Of a DNA stretch of 6,540 nt, positions 1 to 5,678 are shown piece after piece (position 1 is the first letter of the stretch; every line of letters begins with the position of its first letter). Below the pieces are notes generated by a model that saw only the letters and a list, made by a program, of their open reading frames with translations, had not been told where the DNA came from and searched no databases. The DNA is taken from NCBI GenBank assembly GCA_965372745.1, contig CBDVDM010000049.1, forward strand, positions 1 to 6,540, given 5' to 3'. Position numbers and translations under genes: made by a program. This DNA comes from VRUG01 sp965372745. GTDB taxonomy: Bacteria; Planctomycetota; Phycisphaerae; Sedimentisphaerales; Anaerobacaceae.

Positions 1-1444
1 AGAGATTGCAAGATTGTCTTTGACTTTGGCTGATGTTCCAAATCCAAACGGCTGGAAGTTAAAAGAATGTGATGTGTATGAAGGTGATATTCTTTCAAAA
101 TTAGCAAGTAAATCAACCATCTTATTGTGCAATCCTCCATTTGAGAACTTCTCTCCCGACGAAAAGAAAAAAAACAAAAATATTTTAACTGGCAACAAAG
201 CTGCGGAAGTTTTGAAGAAAACTTTGCCTTATATGCCGGAAGACTCAGTATTTGGGATAATACTACCTCAGGGATTTCTGCATAAGAAAAATCTGGCTGA
301 GTTAAGAAAAGACATTCTTGACAATTTTGAGTTAAGAACGATTTGTAATTTGCCGGACAATGTCTTTGCAAAAGCAGGTCATCCATCCACTGTACTGCTG
401 GGACGTAAAGTTAAGTCAAATAAAAAGATTTCTTATCTGAGAATACACAAGTCTGACCTTGAAACCTTCAAAGATAATTACCAAGCAAAAGAAACTTTGT
501 TCTTAAAAGATGAACTATATAAAACGGAAAACTATAGTTTTAGAGTGCCGGAATTAAAAGAAGTTTGGGATTACTGTAAAGAATTTCCTAAATTTCAGGA
601 ATACGTAACAATTGTAAGAGGGATAGAATACACAGGTGATTTGGACATCAATGAGAAAAGAAGTTCAAGCAAATTCCCATGTTCTCAAAGGGGTTTTTAT
701 TCTTATAGTGAAAACATATTTATAGATAAAGTACCGGAACTTGTATGGCTAAATATTTCTGAGCAATATATCAAAAACAAGCAAAGCCTTGCTATCAATA
801 AAGAAAAAGTCCTTTTAAATTATATAAGAAGGGGACGGATTCCTTGGAGGCTGAGCCCTTGGAAAGATATTGAAGGCAATTTTTGTTCAAATGCATTTCT
901 CTCTATAATTCCCAAAGGTGAGTTTTCTTTGGATGTTATTTGGGCCATTCTAACTTCACCATTTGCTAATGCATATGTACATGATCATTGTATGGGTAAG
1001 CATAACAATGAGGGTGTTCTAAGCACAATGCCTGTTCCATTTAAAGGCAAGGATTTATCTCGCTTGGAAACAATGGTCCGAAATTATTTTGAACTTGAAC
1101 AAAACGACAAGTTTGAATTAAAGGATGAAAGTACAATACCAGAAAAGAAAAAACAATGTCTCTTCGCCATAGATGCTGAGATTTTGCGACTTTATGACTT
1201 GCCGCCAAGGTTGGAAAAACAATTGCTGGACTTTTTTGCAGGGCATCAGCGTAAGGGTGTTGACTTTAAGTTTGACAGATATTTTCCAAAAGGATTTGAT
1301 TCTTGGATTCCATTGCACGAGTATTTGTCTGAGGAGTATCAAAGGTCAACGCCTTCATTTGTAAATGAGTGGGTAAAGAAAAACAGATCGCCTGAAATTA
1401 TTAAGGCTCTTGAAACTGCGGTGGAAGCATTTAAAGAAGATTGA
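1..1444 (+). CDS. N6-adenine DNA methyltransferase, C-terminal part (5' end outside window)
   Basis: The frame is open from base 2 with no stop before the left edge, so the TTG at 14 is not the real start; 480 residues are visible. The first residues, EIARLSLTLADVPNPNGW, match the stretch that follows the SAM-binding motifs in N6-adenine methylases. The catalytic motif IV NPPF is at bases 131-142, inside ILLCNPPFENF. The SAM-binding motif I (FxGxG type) must lie upstream of the window. After the catalytic core comes a probable target-recognition region (about bases 540-1110), including WAILTSPFANAY from base 941, a pattern I associate with TaqI- or HsdS-like specificity domains. The C-terminus has a distinctive LPPRLEKQLLDFFAGHQRKG stretch (about 1198-1257) that looks like a family hallmark. 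It would methylate adenine in a specific DNA site. It is directly coupled to a PIN nuclease gene. The region is A+T-rich compared with the lipoprotein gene. Whether a nuclease or helicase domain is fused at the missing N-terminus cannot be seen. Confidence 0.88.
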   Translation, partial: EIARLSLTLADVPNPNGWKLKECDVYEGDILSKLASKSTILLCNPPFENFSPDEKKKNKNILTGNKAAEVLKKTLPYMPEDSVFGIILPQGFLHKKNLAELRKDILDNFELRTICNLPDNVFAKAGHPSTVLLGRKVKSNKKISYLRIHKSDLETFKDNYQAKETLFLKDELYKTENYSFRVPELKEVWDYCKEFPKFQEYVTIVRGIEYTGDLDINEKRSSSKFPCSQRGFYSYSENIFIDKVPELVWLNISEQYIKNKQSLAINKEKVLLNYIRRGRIPWRLSPWKDIEGNFCSNAFLSIIPKGEFSLDVIWAILTSPFANAYVHDHCMGKHNNEGVLSTMPVPFKGKDLSRLETMVRNYFELEQNDKFELKDESTIPEKKKQCLFAIDAEILRLYDLPPRLEKQLLDFFAGHQRKGVDFKFDRYFPKGFDSWIPLHEYLSEEYQRSTPSFVNEWVKKNRSPEIIKALETAVEAFKED

Positions 1445-1445
1445 T

Positions 1446-1952
1446 ATGCGTGATTATCTACTGGATACAAACATTTGGTCATACTGGTACAATCCAGCGA
1501 AAAACTCTAATATATTGCAGCATATCCAACAATTGCCCACAGCAATAAAACTACACATATCTGTTATTACCATTGGAGAAATTGATTATGGTTATAATGT
1601 TATGCCTAAAAAAGAACAATCACGTGAAGCTGAGTTCCGTAAGTTTATCAGCGGTGAAGCCCCGTGGACAGTTCTTATTGATAAACATGTTGCAAAAACA
1701 TACGGTGAACTTAGGGCGCGATTATTTGAAAAATATGCGCCAAAAAATAAAAGGACAAAAGGGCTTCGCCCCGAACAACTCATTGATCCTGTAACTTCAT
1801 TGGAACTTGGGATACAAGAAAATGATCTTTGGATTGCTGCGCAGGCGATTTCTCGTAATTTAACGTTAGTTACAAATGATGCAATGGGACGTATCCGTGA
1901 GGTTGCAGGCAAATCTCTTCATATTGACAACTGGGCGGTAAATAGTAAATAG
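1446..1952 (+). CDS. PIN-domain ribonuclease (VapC-like), coupled to the DNA methyltransferase
   Basis: This 168-residue protein has the full PIN-domain acidic set: D7 in LLDTNIW, E45 in TIGEID, D127 in ENDLWIAAQA and D145 in VTNDA. These residues bind Mg2+/Mn2+ in a metal-dependent single-strand RNase fold. I chose the ATG at 1446 because it lies one base after the methylase stop (TGA T ATG), has a purine-rich AAAGAAGA at 1433-1440 as a possible ribosome binding site, and places the DTN motif near the N-terminus as in VapC proteins. At 168 residues it is longer than typical VapC (about 130-140). The extra length is mainly a basic segment, about residues 97-123 (KYAPKNKRTKGLRPEQ onwards), ahead of the END motif. 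No VapB-like antitoxin gene lies beside it; its only close partner is the methyltransferase. It may act as an effector in a modification-linked system or as a toxin whose antidote is the methylase. The fold assignment is strong; the biological role is inference. Confidence 0.87.
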   Translation: MRDYLLDTNIWSYWYNPAKNSNILQHIQQLPTAIKLHISVITIGEIDYGYNVMPKKEQSREAEFRKFISGEAPWTVLIDKHVAKTYGELRARLFEKYAPKNKRTKGLRPEQLIDPVTSLELGIQENDLWIAAQAISRNLTLVTNDAMGRIREVAGKSLHIDNWAVNSK

Positions 1953-2100
1953 GGAAGGCCAAAGCCCATCATTGTTTTTATTTCCGTCCATATACTACCC
2001 AACCTAAACCCCCCGAAAAAATGGCACACCCCCGCACTTGCCATCGAAACAATACCTCAAATTAATCCCGCAAATTCTTATACAGCAACACAAATTAAAG

Positions 2101-2129
2101 TTGTCCACCAATGCCACAGTTGGTATAAT
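2101..2129 (+). promoter_or_regulatory. Sigma70-type promoter with extended -10 for the 36-residue protein
   Basis: A perfect -10 box TATAAT lies at 2124-2129, preceded by TG one base upstream (TGGTATAAT), which makes an extended -10. A -35-like TTGTCC sits at 2101-2106 (4 of 6 matches to TTGACA), with an ideal 17-base spacer. Transcription would start near 2136 and give a leader of about 53 bases before the ATG at 2189. This is the best-looking promoter in the window. Confidence 0.6.
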
Positions 2130-2188
2130 TCTTTTTTTCATGTATAGGCTAAAAAATAAAAGTCATTTTCAAGCAAGGAGAAACAGAC

Positions 2189-2299
2189 ATGGGCGATAGT
2201 GGAAAAAAAGATAAAGGCAAAAGAGAACAGCAGAAAAAGGCCCAGCTTAATCCAAAGGAAAAACGAAAACTAAAAAGAGAAAAGAAGAATAAAGCCTAA
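2189..2299 (+). CDS. Small lysine-rich protein of unknown function (36 residues)
   Basis: An ATG at 2189 opens a 36-codon frame ending in TAA at 2297-2299. It is preceded by a strong Shine-Dalgarno AAGGAG at 2175-2180 with 8 bases of spacing and by a well-formed promoter at 2101-2129. The product starts MGDSGKKDKGKREQQKKAQL and ends in KNKA. It has 13 lysines and 3 arginines against 5 acidic residues, giving a net charge of about +11, with no cysteine, aromatic residue or hydrophobic segment. It is probably disordered or a single charged helix, and could bind nucleic acid or ribosomes. From memory, similar short proteins beginning MGDKG...KDK and containing an NPKEKRK-like stretch recur in environmental bacterial genomes, but I cannot name a characterised family. 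It stands alone between the PIN gene and the repeat-rich gap, with its own promoter. Existence as a gene is well supported; function is unknown. Confidence 0.75.
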   Translation: MGDSGKKDKGKREQQKKAQLNPKEKRKLKREKKNKA

Positions 2300-2373
2300 C
2301 TCTAATAATTACCCAGCCGTTTCGGCAACTAAGAATTAAGAACTAAAAATTCCGTTATAAATTCTCTGTGACA

Positions 2374-2410
2374 TCTGCTGGAGCGCAGCGGAAGTCCCGA
2401 TCTGTCGGGA
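2374..2410. repeat. Two adjacent hairpins
   Basis: The first hairpin pairs TCTGCTG (2374-2380) with CAGCGGA (2386-2392), a 7-pair stem with one G-T wobble and a GAGCG loop. Two bases later, TCCCGA (2395-2400) pairs perfectly with TCGGGA (2405-2410) around the tetraloop TCTG. No run of T follows closely on either strand, so it does not look like an ordinary intrinsic terminator. It may be part of a REP-like or structured repeat element. Confidence 0.5.
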
Positions 2411-2474
2411 TGGCTGATTTTGTTTTGAACATTTTTATTTGTAATTTTGTGCTTGTTTCGCCTGCCCACATGCT

Positions 2475-2494
2475 TAGATTTGGAAACAAATCTA
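2475..2494. repeat. Perfect inverted repeat with GAAA loop
   Basis: TAGATTTG (2475-2482) and CAAATCTA (2487-2494) are perfect reverse complements around GAAA, a GNRA-type tetraloop on the + strand. The stem is A+T-rich and a G run (TAGGGGG) follows instead of a T run, so a terminator is unlikely. On the - strand the loop reads TTTC. Confidence 0.5.
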
Positions 2495-2536
2495 TAGGGG
2501 GATTTAGGTATTAGGATTTCGGATTTTAATTCCCTT

Positions 2537-2554
2537 TAATCTGCGTAATCTGCG
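2537..2554. repeat. Perfect 9-base tandem duplication TAATCTGCG
   Basis: TAATCTGCG occurs twice back to back (2537-2545 and 2546-2554), followed by GAA. A degenerate relative built on ATCCGTG with the same 9-base period lies at 6431-6448, which suggests an interspersed family rather than a chance duplication. Confidence 0.6.
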
Positions 2555-2620
2555 GAATACTACTCTGCGAAGTTCGCTACGTAGCACGAGTCAGCGTTTA
2601 GAAATTTTCTTTTTCGAGGC

Positions 2621-2648
2621 ACGAATCACGAGCGACGAGCGACGAACA
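2621..2648. repeat. Heptad tandem array ACGANNN x4
   Basis: Four consecutive 7-base units share the core ACGA: ACGAATC, ACGAGCG, ACGAGCG and ACGAACA. An isolated further unit, ACGAGTC, is at 2586-2592. The array sits in the gene-poor gap just before the GCGCGC-rich block. Confidence 0.6.
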
Positions 2649-2650
2649 AT

Positions 2651-2785
2651 TTGCGCAAGCGCATTTTTGGACATTGTCAATTTTTGTTCATTTCATGTCA
2701 TTTCGCGCGCGTTTTGGGTCAATTCGCGCGCGTTTCTGTTACTTTTTGAACGCTTTTTACGGGCATTTTCGACCAACTTGCGCAA
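2651..2785. repeat. GCGCGC-rich block bounded by TTGCGCAA palindromes
   Basis: The 8-base palindrome TTGCGCAA is at 2651-2658 and again at 2778-2785. Between them lie two near-identical 21-base units, 2698-2718 and 2719-2739, matching at 17 of 21 positions and sharing TTCGCGCGCGTTT (2702-2714 and 2723-2735). The first palindrome is part of a short hairpin (TGCGC-AA-GCGCA, 2652-2663) followed by five T, but its loop is too tight for a convincing terminator. The whole reads as a discrete intergenic element of unknown function. Confidence 0.5.
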
Positions 2786-2923
2786 ATAATCGCACCCAAT
2801 ATACCCAGATTCCCTAAATTCAACACCAACAAGTTAATAAAGACATGGAATGGCTCCAAAACACTGAAAGCAATCAATATGATGGCTTGGGAAAAAAGAG
2901 ATAACTGTAGAATATAGCTAAAG

Positions 2924-5173
2924 TTAGGGTTGTTTCGGTTGATTCGGGTCGATGGTTTTTTGGGCTTGTTCAAGCCATGTCTTCAGTTGCTCTTGCCACA
3001 TAGGCCTATCGGTTGTCTTGATTGATTCAAGCATTTTCAGCACCGCATCGGTATCAGCTCCCTCCGGCGGATTAGTCAAATAGCTATTTATTGAACTAAT
3101 AACAACGCTATTAGGGCCAAGGTCCTTTTCCAGCAAACTGTTGGTTATCAACTGACCAGCTGAATCCAAATTGCCCGCTAAAAGATAAACATCTAACAGC
3201 CGGCCTAATATCACCTCTTTTTCTTCCGCAGTTTCAGATGATTCCCGCAGCAATCCTAAGTATTCCGCCGCCCGTTCATAGTCACCGCTTTTACTGTAAA
3301 GCCCTGCCAAATGCTCTCTAACGTCCTTCAGCATCCGGGGAGCACTGTCTGCCTGGGCCTTTCGCTCTGCTATCTCGAGAAAAGAGAGCAACTGCTCGTC
3401 TAAAATCCTGCCATCATGAACATAGAACCTCTCCATCCATTCCTTCAAAAGTTCCGCCTTCGATTCCGCCCGCTCGAATATCTTCAGCATCGACTGCCAG
3501 GCAAGCTCACTATCAGCTGTCGTTCCAATCTTCTCGAAAAGCCATATCAAATCATCTCTGCCGCCAACCTCGCCGGCAAGGGTTATCAACCTGCTCTTGA
3601 TAACCGCACTGCTGTCATTCAGCATATCACTCTTAAGCATCTTCAGCGCTCTGGCCTTATCAATATAAATCAAACCATCAACCGCTGCCTGCCGAACAAG
3701 ATTCGTCTCATCATGCAGTGACTGCTCAAAAAACGGTTTAAACGTCTTCGACGCATCCGAGCTGTACACGCTTTGGCCGCAAAGTCCTGCCATCGCACTA
3801 AGCAATTCCCCTCGCAATATGCCTTTAGCCTGTCCGTTTAACTGACTATACCTTTGGCCAAACGCTCCGAGATACTTCTCAACCTCAGCTGCACTCAAAC
3901 CGTCCTGCTCCAGGAGCCTTTTCAAAACTTCAGCACCTTTCTTAACCTTCACATCATCCTGTGCAAAAAGATATTCCACCGCTAATTCGAGTGTCTGTTT
4001 TCTTATCTCCGCTGATATCTTAAACTCCGCATTAGGAAGCAATGCGTAATTGCACGCTGCTCCAAGGGCAACAAAAAGCTCAGTACTGACCTGGTCATCT
4101 TTCTCAACCTCTATCTGTCCAAGCAGCCGCTGAGCCGAGTTCAACTCGCCCATCAAAGAAAGCACATTAGCTGTCTTCAAACGAACGTCCCTGTCGGCAT
4201 TTGAAATAAGATTCAACAGTACCGGCCCGAGTTCCGCCGGCAACTTCGGGTTCGTGCCGGTTCGCCATTGATGGACCTTCTCCAATGCCCAAAGCCTGAC
4301 CGCAGGTTCCGAGCCTGCCAGATTCTCTGTAAGAAACTTACCCTTAGCCACATCACCTTCTTTGCTGTCATAAATTACATCTAAAGCTTTTCTGTACATC
4401 TGCTGCCATAATTGAAGCTGCTCGGTCAACTGATGTATCTGCCCGGCCTGCTGCTGCCTGATCTCCCAGACCCTCAAGAATTCATCCCTGCCCATACGCA
4501 GAAAATCAGTTCGAATCTGCCAGCGGCTCTGCGCATCAGTACCGACCGGAATATTCAGAGAAACAAGAGCATCAGACGATGCTTTTGAAACCTGGGCATC
4601 AGTATCACCAAGCATATCCATCAATTTCAAAACAGCTCTTCTATCAGGTTGCAGCTTCAACGCATAAATAACATTAATCCTCGCCCATGCCTCCAGCGAT
4701 TCATCGGAAACCTTCTGCTCAAGCTGTTTCGATACCTGCTCATATCCGAATATTAACGTTGCCTCCGCTGCCGCATTTGCTAACTCACCGCTGCGGTCAC
4801 TTACCAAAATATTAATCAACGGCTCAATAAAATCTTCCAGTTGCGAAACAGGTTTGTCCGAATCTCTCGCCTGACTCAATGCCGTGCAAACTGCAATGCG
4901 GGCAGCACTATTTTCAACCTGCGATAATGCCTCAAGCAATATCCCCCGCGCCGCTGGGGCATCGTTATATAACAATACCGCAGCTGCATCGATTCGTATC
5001 TGCTCACTCGGCCCGTTGAGCAACGCCTCACGGTTGATTTTCAGTTGAACATCAAGCTCGGCCTGGTTTGTTTGAGTCTCTACTACAAGAGCGGAATCTT
5101 CCGCACCAACCCCCGGCTGTTGACAGCTTGTCAGCAGCAATAATATTACGAGACCTACTGTTTTGCCGCTCAT
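2924..5173 (-). CDS. HEAT/TPR-repeat lipoprotein
   Basis: The 749-residue product begins MSGKTVGLVILLLLTSCQQ. This is a lipoprotein signal with lysine at 4, a hydrophobic core and lipobox LTSC, so Cys17 would be lipidated; Gln at +2 points to the outer membrane if Lol rules apply. The frame stays open 25 codons further up to a TTG at 5248. I prefer the ATG at 5173 because it puts the signal peptide at the N-terminus, has AAGG (5182-5185) 8 bases upstream, and lies downstream of a possible promoter. Residues of about 50-210 and 270-560 are alanine/leucine-rich helical pairs typical of HEAT repeats (for example around DRDVRLKTANVLSLMGEL). A glutamine-rich helical or coiled stretch lies at about 217-265. 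The C-terminal part contains TPR-like helices (LAGLYSKSGDYERAAEYLGL and LLDVYLLAGNLDSAGQLI). No catalytic motif is visible, so it is probably an envelope scaffold. Its partner is unknown. It is more G+C-rich than the left module and looks like host genome. Confidence 0.85.
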   Translation of the reverse strand: MSGKTVGLVILLLLTSCQQPGVGAEDSALVVETQTNQAELDVQLKINREALLNGPSEQIRIDAAAVLLYNDAPAARGILLEALSQVENSAARIAVCTALSQARDSDKPVSQLEDFIEPLINILVSDRSGELANAAAEATLIFGYEQVSKQLEQKVSDESLEAWARINVIYALKLQPDRRAVLKLMDMLGDTDAQVSKASSDALVSLNIPVGTDAQSRWQIRTDFLRMGRDEFLRVWEIRQQQAGQIHQLTEQLQLWQQMYRKALDVIYDSKEGDVAKGKFLTENLAGSEPAVRLWALEKVHQWRTGTNPKLPAELGPVLLNLISNADRDVRLKTANVLSLMGELNSAQRLLGQIEVEKDDQVSTELFVALGAACNYALLPNAEFKISAEIRKQTLELAVEYLFAQDDVKVKKGAEVLKRLLEQDGLSAAEVEKYLGAFGQRYSQLNGQAKGILRGELLSAMAGLCGQSVYSSDASKTFKPFFEQSLHDETNLVRQAAVDGLIYIDKARALKMLKSDMLNDSSAVIKSRLITLAGEVGGRDDLIWLFEKIGTTADSELAWQSMLKIFERAESKAELLKEWMERFYVHDGRILDEQLLSFLEIAERKAQADSAPRMLKDVREHLAGLYSKSGDYERAAEYLGLLRESSETAEEKEVILGRLLDVYLLAGNLDSAGQLITNSLLEKDLGPNSVVISSINSYLTNPPEGADTDAVLKMLESIKTTDRPMWQEQLKTWLEQAQKTIDPNQPKQP

Positions 5174-5238
5174 TATGATAACCTTAAGATAATTTATCTT
5201 CATACGTTTAGCTATCGGCATAATAACCACAAAACTGG

Positions 5239-5268
5239 ATTTTATCAACTAAATCATAACTGTGCTAA
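5239..5268 (-). promoter_or_regulatory. Possible promoter for the HEAT/TPR lipoprotein gene
   Basis: Read on the - strand, TAAAAT (5244-5239) matches the -10 consensus at 5 of 6 positions and TTAGCA (5268-5263) matches the -35 at 4 of 6, with an 18-base spacer. Transcription would begin near 5232 and leave a leader of about 60 bases before the ATG at 5173. That would place the upstream TTG at 5248 outside the transcript. Such AT-rich matches are common, so confidence is modest. Confidence 0.35.
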
Positions 5269-5372
5269 TTTAAAACTGCTTTTTGGCTGGGCTTTTTTAT
5301 TTGAAAATGAATGCAAAAAAAAACCTGGATTTTCGCCGTTATTATGAGTACAATATTTCACAGAGGAAATCT

Positions 5373-5678
5373 ATGAGGCAAATTAGAATTACATTACCGC
5401 AGAAAAAAATAGAGGATTTTTGCCTCAAATGGAAAATTTCAGAGATGGCACTATTCGGGTCTGTTTTGTCAGACGATTTTCGTTCCGATAGCGATATCGA
5501 TATTCTGGTTAGTTTCAAAAACGATGCCGGATGGGGACTGTTTGAGTTTGTGGATATGATTGATGAGCTTAAAATTATCTTCGGACGAAAGATTGATTTA
5601 ATTGAAAAAGATTCATTGAGAAATCCATTTCGCAGACAGGCAATACTCACCGGCAATGAGGTAATATATGCAGCCTGA
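5373..5678 (+). CDS. mntA: MntA-type minimal nucleotidyltransferase antitoxin
   Basis: This is a 101-residue protein with the polymerase-beta-like nucleotidyltransferase signature: G29-S30 in ALFGSVLSD, then D41 and D43 in SDSDIDILV, and the third carboxylate D75 in GRKIDLIEK. All three metal-binding acidic residues are present, so it should be active. In studied HepT/MntA systems this enzyme transfers AMP from ATP to a tyrosine of the HepT toxin and silences it. The frame is open for 30 codons further upstream, but the ATG at 5373 has AGAGG at 5362-5366 with 6 bases of spacing and gives the usual MNT length. The gene overlaps the toxin gene by 11 bases and is read divergently from the lipoprotein gene, with 199 bases between the start codons. 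The family call is strong; the antitoxin role is inferred from the adjacent hepT. Confidence 0.9.
   Translation: MRQIRITLPQKKIEDFCLKWKISEMALFGSVLSDDFRSDSDIDILVSFKNDAGWGLFEFVDMIDELKIIFGRKIDLIEKDSLRNPFRRQAILTGNEVIYAA

Larger units (their letters stand above)
2300..2923. other. Gene-poor gap with mosaic of small repeats and hairpins
   Basis: No convincing gene lies between the small basic protein and the stop codon of the lipoprotein gene. The gap holds two adjacent hairpins (2374-2410), an 8-base stem with a GAAA loop (2475-2494), a perfect 9-base tandem duplication (2537-2554), a four-unit heptad array (2621-2648) and a block bounded by TTGCGCAA palindromes (2651-2785) that contains a 21-base tandem duplication rich in CGCGCG. 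It also holds a loose 14-base near-repeat (2327-2353). The remaining part, 2786-2923, is unremarkable. No strong terminator for either flanking gene was seen. The density of short unrelated repeats suggests an accumulation site for small intergenic repeat families. Confidence 0.6.

Noticed and set aside
1410..1445. TTG start at 1410 for the PIN protein
   Set aside because: The ATG at 1446 begins MRDYLLDTN, the usual PIN N-terminus; the extra 12 residues would overlap the methylase.
1592..1912. 106-residue - strand frame antisense to the PIN gene
   Set aside because: Shadow of the PIN coding frame; serine-rich, motif-free translation.
1952..1980. Intrinsic terminator after the PIN gene
   Set aside because: GGC-CAAA-GCC followed by TTTTTATTT has only a 3-base stem, too weak to call.
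2316..2326. Terminator after the 36-residue gene
   Set aside because: GCCG-TTT-CGGC is a short stem with no T run after it.
2621..2739. CRISPR array
   Set aside because: Repeat units are 7 and 21 bases and contiguous, with no unique spacers and no cas genes.
2719..2973. 84-residue frame on the - strand as a gene
   Set aside because: It starts with TTG inside the lipoprotein gene, has no Shine-Dalgarno and ends in a repeat; kept only as a finding.
3416..3721. 101-residue + strand frame inside the lipoprotein gene
   Set aside because: It lies wholly antisense to a strongly coding frame, has no recognisable domain and no ribosome binding site.
5174..5248. N-terminal extension of the lipoprotein to the TTG at 5248
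   Set aside because: It would bury the lipoprotein signal behind 25 residues, and the TTG lies at or upstream of the likely transcription start.
5283..5372. N-terminal 30-residue extension of MntA
   Set aside because: The ATG at 5373 has a good AGAGG at 6 bases and gives the standard family start; the extension is low-complexity and outside the domain.
5342..5656. 104-residue - strand frame antisense to mntA
   Set aside because: Shadow of the nucleotidyltransferase frame, with no supporting start signal.
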